Source: Lethocerus indicus
Lineage: Eukaryota > Arthropoda > Insecta > Hemiptera > Belostomatidae
Direction: 5' to 3'
Length of the DNA stretch: 64,000 nucleotides
NCBI GenBank assembly: GCA_019843655.1
Contig: JACDQD010000005.1
Span: 15,155,575 to 15,219,574 of the forward strand
The position numbers and the translations under genes are program-made. A model generated the notes under the pieces. The model had not been told where the DNA came from, did not search any database, and was given only the letters and a program-made list of their open reading frames with translations. This document shows, in pieces, positions 13,407 to 27,012 of this stretch. The stretch's first letter is position 1. Each line of letters opens with the position of its first letter.

Positions 13407-13422
13407 GATTAACATGTTAATC
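13407..13422. repeat. 16-bp perfect palindrome
   Basis: GATTAACATGTTAATC reads the same on both strands. The GTTAAT half is similar to HNF1/POU-type half sites. About one such palindrome is expected by chance in 64 kb, so function is not implied. Confidence 0.7.
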
Positions 13423-14929
13423 ATGTTTATTCTTCATCATGGGTTTCATTCACGCTTACATATCTAAGTAATGTAATGGAAATATAACGTCCCGTTTCGA
13501 GATATACGAAAGAAGCACAAGTGACAGGGCGGGCCGCTGGGAGATTATTTTTATTGCGTGATAGTAAAGAAGTGTTATTAATGGACAGTGGAATCGAGGC
13601 CGGGGCCTGTCGCCGGCCGGAGTTTCTCACGGACCTCCTTCATCCGTTCTCGTACTTTTTGTGCCCTTTAAAAGCAGTGGAAAAAAAAGAGGAGCCGGTC
13701 GTATCTTAAATACGAGGGACTGTAAATGACTGGCTGGCGTCTCATTATAGTTTAATGCCACCATTTAAGCAGGCGGCTGGTAGTCACCAGGTGACCCTAT
13801 AATCATTTGAATTGTTTTCTCATGTCGACATTATTAACTTCCATTTGATCTACCAAAATTTGGTTATTGTCACATTGAGGAACTTTTTGTTGTATACAGT
13901 TTTTCGTTATCATTTATTGTTGCGCAATCGCATTCCTGTGAATTATGCGCATATATAAAACTAGTATTATTGCAATAGATGTCAACAATTCAAGAGGAAC
14001 ATTTATTTTCGTGATATTTGATAAACTTCGTTTGTTTTCAAATTAAGACATGACTACATTCTGATTACCCCAACAATTGAAGTAGAATCAAAGTCGAGAA
14101 TCTTGGATGTGAAAAAATGTCGGTCGGGCATTATCCATAGTCTTTAATACCCGATTGTTAATTTAATTGAATTATGTGACGCAATAGGAAGCAAATTAAG
14201 GCTTGTAATCCCCCCGGATACACACTCTCAAACACAAATAGAAACTACCAGGATTCGCTGGATATCGAGCTGGGTCCAATTAAAAAACTCGGATTGAAAA
14301 AATTAGCCTCGCGACTAACAAAAAGGTTAACGGAAAATTGGTTTGAAAATAAACATATTCATTGCAAGTTCGACCCGAAGCTGTTTGCTTAATTTCAAAA
14401 CGAGATAAAGAAGATAAAAGAAAAGGGAATATATTGGTATATAGCCCGAGTTGTTATATGCTGTAATTTAACTACTGCCCTTTTCCCGTCTGCTTCTTCT
14501 CTCCATGCCAGAAGTCTTTATCGCTCTGAAGGCCCATAAAAGATTCATGTCCCACTTAAATTTTAGACGAGGCCGTGACCGCTCAATACGGCCGGGCAGC
14601 AGGGTCCCTTTACCCTCCGATGGTCCCGTGCCGATGATATCTTTGCCCCGTAAAGTTTCTATTTATGGAATTCGTCTTATTACTTACGGCCTCTAATGTT
14701 TTCTGTTTGCGGAAAATTGTTCCATTTAATTTTCATTATTTGGGCGTTTACCGTATTGTTAATTTGGACTTTCACATATTCGCTTCGACTTGTAACCCAG
14801 TGTTTATGTCGTTTATATTACAATGACGCATTATTATTTCTTTTCAGGTATTGAATTATTACTAACTTTAACTGAAACGAAATGCCGCCCGGTGCGTCTT
14901 TTTAAGAAATTAAGATCGGTAGTATCATG

Positions 14930-14943
14930 TAAAACCGGTTTTA
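14930..14943. promoter_or_regulatory. 14-bp palindrome with AACCGGTT core (Grainyhead-like site)
   Basis: TAAAACCGGTTTTA is perfectly palindromic, and AACCGGTT is the consensus of Grainyhead/CP2 factors conserved across animals. A single site is weak evidence of regulation; a near copy, GAACCGATTTGG, follows at 14948. Confidence 0.25.
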
Positions 14944-16957
14944 TATGGAACCGATTTGGACGAGGATTCGTCCCCTATACCCTATAAGCATAAACTTAAA
15001 ATGCTCACAGTTCCCTGCTGTAGATTTATGTATTAATTTTCCTTTACCCCCGTTTAAGCCAAAGTTAGCCCTGTTACAGGATCCGAAACGTGTCGGGTTG
15101 GTAAAAAAGTAGGCAGAAGGGAAAAAAACTCCGGGAAATATTAGCCGAGTCAAATATATCGACTCTGAGTTGGACAGCTTTGATTGACAACGGACTTAAC
15201 TCAATATCGAGCGATATTTCGTTGGGGGTGCCGCACATTTGTTGCCTACTCCGCCCCCTTGGCCGGGACCATTGCCGTTATGAATGTTTGTCATCTGTAC
15301 CGGCGTCCGCGATCCATACCGCTCGAAACGTTGTCACGGGGTAATCTCCTAGACGACTCAGAACAAACTGCTACAATTTATATCAGTCGTTCATCATTCA
15401 ATGAAATTTTTCTTCGCACGAAATGACTGAATTACATACAGATTGCAGAATAATTAGTTTGTACAATGATATCCGGAATGTTGCGTGGGAAAGAGCGACA
15501 ATAAATAGTAAATAATCCTTTAGAGGTTGTACTATTAATTGTGTGTCCCATATGTATCTCCATACGGTGTCCCAGATAAAATTACACATTTGAGAAATCG
15601 ACCAGCCTGCGTGGGGCCCCTTCTGGTCTCATTTCGCTCGGCGAGAGCAGACATTGGGGCGTTTATAACGGGGCGAATACCGGGTTTGCTCGTGGCGGGT
15701 GGGCACCATTTACGGGGCGCGGTTGACCCCTTAGTGGCGGGGGCGGGGTACGGGGCTCTTGATGAAGACACACTGCGACCCGCCGTTCTTCCTTTATCAT
15801 GAGGCGTGTAGTTGTCCACGCGTGCTGCATTATCATAACATGGCTGAGGGGGAAGCCAGCAGAGAGCCGAAATAAGATGAGTAGCTGGGTCTCCGGGTGG
15901 TCCTTGAAAATAATTTCTAGGAAAAATAAATAATCATTATCGCATATCATATTTATATAACATAGAGTTAATTATGACTCCCACTTCGTAATCGAACCGG
16001 ATTTTCCTACTAGTATCGGTAAAATGAGGGGTGGGCAAGCCAAGCAAGGTGGGTGGCTATAGCCGTGTTGACAACAGTCGGGACCCAGCGGTGATACCGG
16101 GGACTTAATCTCGGTAATGGGAGTTATCGGTATTCATTCCCCCCTCTCGTATGAATAATCACCTCCAAGGGGAAGGCGACATCAGAGTGGCCATATTGGT
16201 GGCGGGCACCATTCCCCTAATGAGGCGGCCCGCGCCTTTGACTGCGCCACTCCGCCCTCAGCCGCTGAAACCGTTTTAAAGCGTTGCTGAGGGGTGAAAG
16301 CCCTTTGAATTTATCGCCGGCATTTTGTGCGTCGCCTTTACCGATGACAGTCGGTCTTTAATTCGGTGCGGGTCTCATATTTCAGCGCCCCCTCCTCCCC
16401 ACCTCATGACCCCATAGCAACACTAAGAATGCTCGGGTGTAATAATCACAATAGGGTTAATAACAAACGCGGAGAATATCTTCGCTAAAATGTTGATGCT
16501 AGAAATGCCGAAGGGAGCAGGTCCAAATTTTTCTTTCCATTCATTCTTAAAATCATATCTTTAAGTTAGTTATTAGATGAGAATTAAATTTCTTAGTGGA
16601 GGGGCTACATTCTAGAGAAAATCCATCCCGGGGACGGTATCCCTGGGGGTTGTTAACGCCTTAGTATCTCTGAGGGATGTTGTTCGTACACTTTAGTGCC
16701 TAATTATCCTGTTTGTAGGGTGCAGTTAATGTTAGCGGGCCGCTAATGGTGTCGGGGGCGCTTCCCCGTAGTGTTCCACATGGCGATTTCATTACGTAAT
16801 GTAAACACGAATTCGGTTTAATTTAAACTAGTCTTCACGAGACGAGAGAACCAGTTCGAGAAAAACGAAGTTGATTATGGAGTTTAAGATGAAGGATGCT
16901 ATAGGATTTCGTATTAACTTATCATGTTAAGAGCTATGAGAATTAATTTAAATTTAC

Positions 16958-16982
16958 AAGTTGTATTAGAGTTGTATTAGAT
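16958..16982 (+). repeat. Short tandem duplication
   Basis: GTTGTATTAGA is followed immediately by the same GTTGTATTAGA, a perfect 11-base two-copy tandem in A+T-rich DNA. It looks like replication slippage; no function is implied. Confidence 0.7.
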
Positions 16983-19816
16983 AAGATTCAATCACCGTTG
17001 GCACACTTTCCATTAATTACAAATTTGAGCTACATACGGCTGGAATTAACCCTAGGAAATATCTTCTGTATTTCAGTCTTGAAAAAATCTGGTATTTTCT
17101 CGTAATTATTAAATTTTGAATTGACAGTACGTGCCCCGAGCTAAATTACAACAGTTCTGACGTAATCAGTCAGTGCAACCAACATTATGTGTCTATCAGC
17201 ATAATTGAAAGGTCAAACTGAAATATTCGATAGTCATCATGAATGAAATTCATTAGGTGCATAATTGCTTCTGCTGTTAAACAACTTCGTACGTACAATC
17301 CCTCTTCTAATTGTGAATTGTAATCACTAGGAGCTTTCAGTTTAATTATTTCTGGTTGTATTTAATTTCGCTAATGGCCGTACGTCATTCTTGAGGCAGT
17401 GCCGTTTGGTAAGAAACAAATGGGTTAAAGTGCAGGGTCAGTTAAATCACGGAGCTATTACGCAGGGCCCTGTTTGTAATATCTCGTGGGGGGCCATAGG
17501 TTCGGGACATTCATCATATCAGGGTTAGGAATGGTTGGGAAGCAAATTAAGAAAAGTGGGTTATGCTTCCTCCGAGTTGGGAGAATGTTGGCAATAATAA
17601 TCCGAGTGATGTTTTTCTTTGTAATCTAATATCTTTATGCAATAAAATGCTTTAAAACGTTAATTTTCATCAAATTATTTAATTTATTCTATAAGTAATT
17701 TTAAATTCACATTATTAGTTATAGCTTTTCATTTTTTTACCTATACATTTATCAAATGCGTCCAAATGCGAGTGAAGTTTCATTAGCGCTGAAGTATTGT
17801 GGCGAAGAAAAACATTATAAGCAATACATGACTTAAGTCAGACCGACCGTTAAGAGACTTCTGTGCAGGAAGTGTGGCCCGCGTCAGGGTGTCCGTCATA
17901 AACCGCGTCGGGTACTGGAGAGGGAGGAGCAAATTGAGAAATGTGGGCTCTGTGCTCCCAAGGCGGGACTAGGGAATATCGGGAAAAACAACCGGGAGCC
18001 GTTCCTCCCTTCCGGATATCTTTATGTTCCCGAATGGTTCTTCTCCTTTGGGGGACGGACGACGCTCCGGTAGCCGGGAGCTTATTCTGTGAGGATCGCC
18101 AAAGGAATTTATTTTTGGTTCCCTTTTGTTTCTGAGGGCGAATTTTCACGGAAAGTAGGTATTTCCGAATTAACTTCAAAAGTGATTTTCGATTCCATCC
18201 CGGGAAGATTTCCGGGAGGATATTAAATCCTCGATTGGACTCCACAATTATGAAGCACCTAAAATTCCCTTTCATCTATCCTTGTCTATCAATTGCAGAT
18301 AAGGTGTTTATTGTGTAGTTTTTGATTAGGATTTGATTTTTGGGATGTGTTTTGCTAGTTCGTAGAACACGGAAGATGCAGTCCGTGGTGAAAACAATTC
18401 GCAGGAATTGGGAGCTGCTATCGCGAGTGGATTTGTTTTAGTCGGCAGTAAATACTGTTCGGGGCAGGGCCGGCAGAGACCCCCTAGGACAGGGTCAGAT
18501 ACGCGAGAACTGGGTTTTAAGCTCGGATTAGCCGGAGGTGAGTCCAATTACATAACTGGCGGTTGGGTGGCGAGGTGGAGGGGAAGCTGGTAAATATTCG
18601 GGCCCGGCCCCCCTATCTTAGGTACGGCTGGCTGGAGCCAACCGCCCCCCGCCACAACCCAAACAACCCCCCTCCCCGCCTCAACCCCCTCTCTTGACTC
18701 AACTTTGCATAAATTATTGCTGCGGTGCCGGCAGGGGCCAGCATCCCGAATTTGGGCGGCAGATAGCGAACCCTAGGGAATGAATTAACTTTCTTGTCTA
18801 CCGCAGCTTTCGGAGCGGTGAAAATGCGAATAATTGTCCAACGGGATGTGCGCGGCTCTCTCAATTAAACTAGAGTGATAATAGAATAATTATTACCGCG
18901 AGCTCTCTGACACCTCCCCCGGTAAAATTGTCATCACTGACCGCTGTGAAATTGCCGATGGCTAATAAAAAAAGAGCTATTACTATCCTTATTTCAAAAG
19001 TAGATATAATACTGATATAATCTGATTCGACATAATCTTTCATTACGGATTAGGTAATTTAATTTAATAAAGGACGTACAGATAGTTGAAGCGAACAGGT
19101 GGATGGAAGAATAAATTTTAGTTTTTATAATAAATTTCCTCATGAAATATAATCTATTTCTTTGCCTCTTATTATAAATTTCCTCCCTACTTGTTACTAT
19201 TATAACATTAGTTTCTATTCGGCATTTCATTTATCAGGAATTTACGGGGCTAATCTAGGGTTTTTAATTTCGAATTTCCGTCAGAGTGTACACTGAACTT
19301 CGGTAACAGGCGTTCGGCCCCGATCACGTATGCAGTTGAGTTTTAATTAATTCGCTGCAGTTGGCCCCATGCAAACAGCAAGTTTTATCCGAACTCCACG
19401 TTATGTGTTTTCTGGCTATTTTAACATTGCGGACCACTTTGGCGTGGATAGCTATCACAACTTTCGAATTAAATACACCCTATTTATTTGCATAATTTTA
19501 TTGGACTTAAGTTAAAGTTGTTTATGTTTGCCGATCCAATTTATAAATTCATCTATAAATCGAAAGGTCAGTTTACCAATTTTGTTTATTTCCCTTTCCC
19601 ACTCAAAAGATGATAGATGAAAATTACTACAGAAAATGTACTGGAATTCAATTCTGTAACATATTATTATTGCGCCATAATTGTTTTACTCTTCTTCTTC
19701 CACTCACTCCTCTGCTCTTTACTTTACCCGTTTCGGATTCTCTAATCTGCAGTATTGTTCCGTTTTTTAATTGTGTCTCCACTGTCGCTGCACTGTTACT
19801 GTTACTCTGGTTCATC

Positions 19817-19915
19817 GAAACGAGACCATGGCACAAGACCAAACCAGCGAGTGAAGATAAAAACTTCGCGAAAATGGCGTTATTTAAAACCTTCGCGGAC
19901 CACCTAACAGAGATG
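19817..19915 (+). repeat. Dispersed repeat copy B (paired with 9669-9767)
   Basis: This is the second copy of the sequence at 9669-9767. The shared frame reads KTKPASEDKN here against RPKPARGDRN there, and FADHLTE against LADHKTG. Downstream the same open frame meets an acceptor-like site (GTGTTACAG at about 19933-19941). Function unknown; it could equally be chance conservation of a short high-information stretch. Confidence 0.45.
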
Positions 19916-20044
19916 ATGATAAACGGTGTTATTGTGTTACAGGTAGCATTTGGTGCGCTTAGTTTCAACTCCCCAGAGAAGAAGAAATACCAGGACTTAC
20001 AAATTATAGGTTGGTAAACATTTAATACATGATTTAGAACCTTT

Positions 20045-20063
20045 TTCGGTCCGCTGGACCGAA
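20045..20063. repeat. G+C-rich hairpin, 8-bp arms and 3-nt loop
   Basis: TTCGGTCC-GCT-GGACCGAA forms a perfect stem. It lies about 130 bases after repeat copy B (19817-19915) and ends a locally open stretch. A terminator role is not expected in a eukaryote. Confidence 0.8.
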
Positions 20064-21844
20064 CGCTATGACCGCTTTATTTAGGTGCGATTATTTTAAA
20101 TTCGTGTAATCGTTAATTCGATTTAATTGCCAATATATTGTTATGTTCCCGTTCGAAATTGATTCAATTATTGTGTGAAATCCTGCACCTTCGGTTTGAA
20201 TTCGAACGCCTGTTCCGATTGATGGGTCATAAAATTCGATTTCGTTTTCCCTGTTCCGAGGCCCCTGAAAAATATCCGATTATCGGTTCGGTGCGTTGGG
20301 AAATTTATTTTTATTTCTCCAGTTAATTCGCGTGGAAAATAACGTGAATGCGAACCGAGTTAATTAGTGATTATGAATCTGTTTGTATAGACGGTCATTT
20401 GTACATTATTTTACCGGCAGAAATAATTACAATTCAAATTTGGTGTAGAAATGTTTAATACACCTTACAACCGTCCTCTTTTCAATGTGGAAAATTCAGA
20501 GGATAATTAACCTACTCTGGACTTTCGGACAGGCATTCATGAGATGCACAATTTATTTAGCTCTCTATATCTCCATTCCAAATATTACTGATTATAAATA
20601 GTATGGTATTTTCTAGCCGGAGTTAAATTAAATCATGCGTCTCCAGATATTTTTTCAATCCCAGTTCATTTCAAATATTCATTATTTACGTTTGTTTTAT
20701 TTATTAATTGTTAAGAACATTCTTGATAACTTTAATCGATTACAACATAAAAATCAGAATATTACTAAGGGAAAAGTCATCTAAATGCCCTTATTATATA
20801 ATATTTATTTACTCACTTGTTATATTATTAGTCTTTTTGGAATACGCCTCTGTCTGGAGATGTTTGGAAATGTGCATTTCATTTTTATTCGTTTTCAAAT
20901 TCCCCGACTACCGAAGGAGCCATGTGTTATATCGGCTCCTCGGGGAAGTTGGTCGCGGCTGGCATACACGTTTTAAAACAGTGCCGACACTTGCACTACT
21001 ACTCTTCTAACTCCAACAAGAACCACCATACATCCTCACGCGGGCCGCCCCTCCCTCCACCTCCCCATAATAGCGCCCGCCAAGACAAATGTTTCAAAGG
21101 GAGATATTTCAAAGGGGATTCTTCACCCTTTTTTTTCGAGTTTAAACTTCAGCGCGTTATTTTTCCCCTTTCGCTGGGATCGTATTTTAACTCGACTGCA
21201 TATTGCACTGGCGCCATTTTAATCTTTGTGTGTTCTAATAGATATTTTTTGTATCGCTATAAAAACTGACTTTACCATTTGTAACGCCTGAATAGCGTCG
21301 CATAATTTCTCGTCTGCTAAATGTAACTGCGAAGGAACTTCCGCACTTAAACAGTAGGACGCTGGGTTATTTATTTTTATGTTTATGTGTATTTTCCTAC
21401 TGAAGATTTTCTTCAGTACGTTTTCCTAAAAGGCCCGAATTTGAAACTCAGCTCATTACATCGGGTTTACTTCATTTGACTGCAACACTTTTTAAAAGTT
21501 TCCCACCCACTGATGGTTTCACATTGTTGAGACAACTTTCTCTGAAACTGTCCTGATTGGATCCGACCGCGGTTTCTCTACCCGTGGCATTTGTTTCGAC
21601 TGGAGCAAGTAAACCAGTAACATCTACACGTATACTCTACAGATAGAATTCATTTGCTAAACCGTAAGAGTTACAGTATACGAATAATCACCACATCATC
21701 ATTGAGCACTGAATTTGGTTGATAGATCTGTATGATGAAGCTTTAAACAATATCAGAAATGGATATAAAAATATTAAATAATTATTGTCATGGGTGGTTA
21801 GCTCCTGTATCCTACTGAACTGAAGCATATTGTTATATTCAACG

Positions 21845-21873
21845 TTTTATATAAAATGAATTATAATTCATTT
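21845..21873. repeat. Overlapping 12-bp and 20-bp perfect palindromes
   Basis: TTTTATATAAAA (21845-21856) overlaps the perfect 20-bp palindrome centred between 21863 and 21864, whose core is ATGAATTATAATTCAT. The latter carries two AATTA homeodomain-like cores in inverted orientation. Very A+T-rich surroundings raise the chance expectation. Confidence 0.8.
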
Positions 21874-22297
21874 AATTTTAATATATAAATTATTCTCCTT
21901 TAGCGTCCGTTGCAGGGAAATGAACAATTACAATCTGTCCGATAACTTCACAATTTGTTTGCATGTAGTCGATCAAAGTAGGGCAATGGAATACTGAAGT
22001 TATTCAAATAAAATAAAATAAGAATTCCGAAAATTCAGAACAACCTGGTGAAGAAATTCACGTGACCAAAATGTCACAATGGAACATGATTTCGAGAACG
22101 TTTAGTTTTTATTACATGACCGTAGAGAGCTCTATCAAATCGGATATCATTGCATCCGTGTTTCATTCTGAATGCCTTTATAATTCCTCAGTTCCCGGAG
22201 GAGTTACTAGAAGGAACTGCTTACTAACGGGGATTTTATGAAAATGCCCTTCGTTTTTAAAGTCCATTCTATTTAATAATGAGGGCTGTGGGAAATT

Positions 22298-22309
22298 GGG
22301 GGGGGGGGG
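22298..22309 (+). repeat. G12 homopolymer
   Basis: The longest mononucleotide run in the window, followed by TGGTGG. It is one of nine C or G runs of at least 9 bases (also 2862-2871, 3535-3543, 9133-9143, 11788-11798, 26945-26953, 46017-46026, 49830-49839, 52772-52781). Confidence 0.97.
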
Positions 22310-25300
22310 TGGTGGAGCGCCTAATCTAGATCTCACATTTTTGCCTTATCTCTCTCGTCCGACTCGTTTAGATTAAAACGTTTTGCTACACAAATACCTT
22401 CCGACCCAGTCCGGCCGCGAAATTGCACTTTAAACGATTTGACGTCCGCATGAATTGGGTCTTAATAGAGCCGCGGACCCAGTGGCCCAGTCGAAACTGG
22501 TATTATTTTGTAGGCGTATCGATTCATTCCTTTCATACCAGTTATTTCCACTTTAAGTTCATCAGCAGCGTTTGCTAATTAGAACGCGTCTAAGTATACA
22601 CTGTTAGAGGATGGTCTGTTTTGCCGGCCATCTGTGGATACTTGGGTTAATTCGGTAAATTATCTGACGGCTGTGTTCATTTTACAATTCCCTCGTCTAT
22701 TGAATTACATCAAAAGTGTAATTATCCAATTACGCCACCATATTACACTGTTTCCTGTGTTTGTTCTTTAATGAATACCAGTTGGCTTTTATGTGCGAGT
22801 TAAATGTGAATGGTTTAGATGAATCTTTATTCCTAAATTGTTCTATTACAATCTTACCAATATGTTTATTATGAATTTTTCGTAGAAGTTTGTAATAATT
22901 CTACTGTGATCACATAATATTGTGGTCGGTGAGACTTCAAAATAAACAGGGGTGTTTTTATTATTAGTCAGTTTATTGTGAATACTAGTTAGTTTTATAA
23001 ATTATACGTCCCCGTAAAGGTTACCTTTTTACCCCCGGACAGATAAAACCTGCTCTCGGTGCCTTTATTCCACCTTATTGGCCTCAAATTTGGTATTATC
23101 CGTTATTCAATTAAAATCGAATCCAAAGAGTAATTCCTAGACTTTTTTTAGGACTTTTGTTATAAATTTCCTCAATTCAGCCTGCTGTTATTTATTCTGG
23201 ACATGTTTCTAGCAGTGGTATTCACTTGTCTAATACTCCCTATCGGAGCGGGATGGTAGACACCCCCGACAAAGGCCCAAGCTTCGTAATTAGTGGCTAC
23301 CAAATAGGGGGTTGGTAATATTGGGGTGAACGAAGGGTGTTCAATTGTTTGTCTGCAGTGGCCCTCGTTATTGTTATTGCTAGTTAAAACCGGACCTAAT
23401 GTCCACTGTTAACCGATGTTCAAGCCCGGCCACACTTTTTTGTTTTTAATGTTTTATCGCCCGCAGCCGAGCTGCCCCCTTCGTATTTGTTCTGCCTTTT
23501 ATTGGGACCGTTGTTCCGTGCCCGTTTTCGTCATCCATTTGGCCGGCTATAAGGGCCGGGTTATGCAAATCCAGGTTCCTGTTTTGAAGTGTTCTATATG
23601 CAGGAAAAACAAATGTAAAGGAGAACAAGGTCGGAAACTATAATACTGCCAAATACACGAACGGAATATCTTTTGTCCAACATCTCTCCACAACATCGAA
23701 CATTACTTGGTATTTGTTTCCGTGAAATTTAAAAACCTAATTACTTTAGTAATAATTTTTAAACATATTCCTTCATTACTACAAATTGTTCACATTTGTA
23801 GTTAACATAGTCAAGGCACGTATTTTATTATAACAAAATTAAAAGGGTTTTGTAAATATTGTATGCAATATCCGGCAACTAGACTAATGTTATATTGTTT
23901 ACAGTAAAATAATATTTATTCGTACTACAATAAATTACCGTTTCACCGTTGTCAACCCCCGTGAAAGTAATAACGACCTAACTGTAGCTGCCAAGAACAT
24001 GTACCGTAACTGTATTCCCAACGTTTGAACGCGTTCAAAGGGATTGCCTTTTTTCTCAAATTTGTATCGGATTTGTCATATATCTGTGGTATAATCGAAA
24101 TGCGTATTGCAAGCCTTTGTGCCCAATTCGCTCTCTCGCAATGATTCGACTCCGCCAAGACTCTGTGCCACTGTTAATTGGTTTGTAACGCGGCCGTATT
24201 ACAAGTCGACCGAATGTAATACTAGCACAGTCGTATATCTGGAATAGAACAACTAGTGGAGAGAATAATGGGGCGGTGACCGCGTGGCGAAAATCAACGG
24301 CGCGTTTCGGGTCCCGCTTGTTTTCATGTTAACTTGAAAATTGGCCAGTTGCGTAATGGCCAAACAGGCCATGTTTCAAACTTCTGTACCGCTTAATGCA
24401 TTCTCACTACCCGACCTGTTAGTATCCGTTTTCTTTAAAAAACAAAACAAAAAAACTGCAACTAATTATATCGCCGAATGAAAACGCGATGATATTTCTG
24501 TTAAGTGAACTAATTAAATGCAAAATAAATTAAGAATGTCCCTGATGAGAAGTTGTTAGTAAAACTGGTAATTATGTACAATGTTTCTCTTTAAACAACC
24601 TTAAACAACCTGCCTTCGGAGTGAGGAAATATCTCGGAATAAAAGTGAGTTATATCGATGTATTTCATCAACAGAAATTTCAAGTGGGCCTGTGTGCTGC
24701 TGGAATGACCTTTAGATTAATAGGTGGTGGTACTCGTTGTGTGTAGTGGGAGGGGACAAGAAATAGATTGATAGTTCAGTGTGTGTTATCAGTACAGGGG
24801 AGTCTCGGCCGGCCGTTTCACAACACTTCCTACCCCCTTTTACCCCGTCGCAAAAGTCTTATCGAGTCCGATAAGGGTCGCACGACTTTCCAACTTTCGC
24901 CTTCCACTAATGGCGACGAGACAATAGCTCAAAGTAACCGGGCTCTGTTCTGTTAACGCCCTGTGTTTTATTAATTTTTCTCCGAATAATCCTAATAAAA
25001 AGTGTTTCCTTTATAATAAATTCGTGTGGTCCATGATTGTATTAAGTGCCTCATTTACTATCCGCTAGAAGAATTTAAGTCCCGACCCGGGAATAGCGTT
25101 TCCAATAATAATATTGAGGATATATAATATAGTTTTCGGTCCTACAATATGAAACTAATTACGTTCGTTAACTACTGCCGAAGACGGCATAGACCAGTCG
25201 AAGGGACGATAGTAAAAAGTCCCCAAGGTAAAGTTTAACACTGAAATCCTTCGGGGACGAATTTATATAGTTATTTGGCGTGGTAAGGGCCCCCGCCTGG

Positions 25301-26957
25301 GCCTTTCTTTTTCTGCTGCCCCACCTCGCTAATTTGCCTGAGATATTAAAGGTTTAGAGGGCCCCCTGCCCCCCGGGTTTACGACGCTCCCCCGCGCCCC
25401 ACCATACACCATCGCCATTCCCTGGGAGATGTATAACCGGATTTTCCGGGCCGGGGGGTCCTTGGAGAACATTAAATTTTCGGTTCTGTCGTCGCAGCGT
25501 CCGTATAATTCTAGCGTATACGGGATAATTTTTCGACGCGATTTGCATAAAGGGTAGCGAGTATTATTCCCCACCTCCCCCCCCAAAAAGGCATGCCTCT
25601 AAAACATCATCCGTCCGTGTTCCCAATTCGCAGCTACTTCTTTGACTTTCAGATTAAAAAGTAATTTGAGAAATATATTTCTTCCATTTTAAAATTTAAG
25701 CAGCATTTCAAGCACGAATCTCGACGAATTATTCCTGAACCAGGCGGAAAGGACATTAAAATTCGTGTTTCCTATTAACATAATGGTGACCGATCAAAAA
25801 CGAATACAGATATTTCCAAATCCTACCGGCGAAAGAACAGAAACAGTCTCCGTCTATACAACCAAAACCATCACCTTAGTAAAAGTTTAGTGACACATAA
25901 TTTCATGTTCGCGATACTTTATCCGATATATTTTTGTTCCGCATAAATTTAGACCATAAAATTAATTTTTTATGTGGTTTGGTAGGTGGTGAAAGATTCT
26001 TCCTTCGTTTTATAGGCAGACTTCAGGCGAAATAATCCAAAAATTGTCTCTCCCCCTCTACAGCCGATCGCATGAATTATCGATGCTCCCTGCTTGGGGG
26101 ATTTAAGGTCCGGGGAGGTAATTGTCCCTAGCTGGCGCCCCCCAACCCCGTAAGAACGTTTGTATTCATTTACAGAGTATTGAAACTTATTTTTGGAACA
26201 CCGTGAACATTTTTCCACGCACGAAAAATTGTACCAGGCACACCGTAATATAGTAATTTCGGTCACTATATTTATGCAACCCTTCCACAGCGCTCTTTAT
26301 GCTCGGAATACCGTCATATTCTAGTACCCATGATATTATCACTGTTATATAAATCTAATTGGGTTAATTCCTTAATTCTCTTCCGTTAAACCTAATTTAC
26401 GGTACTCTTAGGTTTCTCATCAAAAACCCATCTTTAAGAAAAATAATATTCCACCCCATTGGAACTCGTGATTTGTAGGTAATCATCATTTCTAAATGAT
26501 CCCATAATAAAGTATTGGATCGTCCGAATAATATATGTAGCGCAATAAAGCATATTACGGATATGACGTTATTTATTCCGAGACGGTCGGAGTCTATCTG
26601 TTTGAACTAGCAAATATTTCTTCCGGAAAGTGAGGAGAAAATATGTTTCGCATAAAAGAATATCATATCATTCCAGAACGAGGTGATACATTAGAGCCAT
26701 TCTACCTTCCTATCTCATAACCGTATTCTGAATGGATATATAAATTTCCGTCTCAAGGATATTTGGCAGTTCTTTGTTTATACTCGATTTAATATTTCTT
26801 CTTTTCCGCCGCCCAAACTCGTTTCGTTGGCTCCGTGTTGTTTCGCGACCGTTAATAATTCCCTAGGGCGAAGCGTTCCTCCCTCCCCCACCTCTAAACT
26901 TCCTTGTCCTGGAAACTGGCTCGTTTGTTATTCTGTGTCGGGGCGGGGGGGGGATCC

Positions 26958-27012
26958 CGGAAGCGAGAGGGGGAATGGCGAGACAAGGGAGAGCGAGAGA
27001 GTGAGTGAGTGT
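26958..27012 (+). repeat. Purine-rich GA/GAGT tract
   Basis: GGAAGCGAGAGGGGG through GAGTGAGTGAGTG is almost pure purine and follows a G9 run (26945-26953). Frames opposite it encode only low-complexity Ser/Leu/Pro peptides. Confidence 0.8.

Larger units (their letters stand above)
12460..19800. other. No gene recognised
   Basis: Mostly A+T-rich DNA with G+C-rich pockets at 15,590-15,790, 16,020-16,420, 17,870-18,080 and 18,410-18,680. A minus-strand frame of about 140 codons (17850-18275) overlaps an open plus-strand frame and shows no domain. A GTGAGT donor-like site at about 18538 has no partner. Confidence 0.55.

Noticed and set aside
17850..18275. 141-codon open frame on the minus strand
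   Set aside because: An open frame on the opposite strand covers it; composition is low-complexity basic with no family resemblance.
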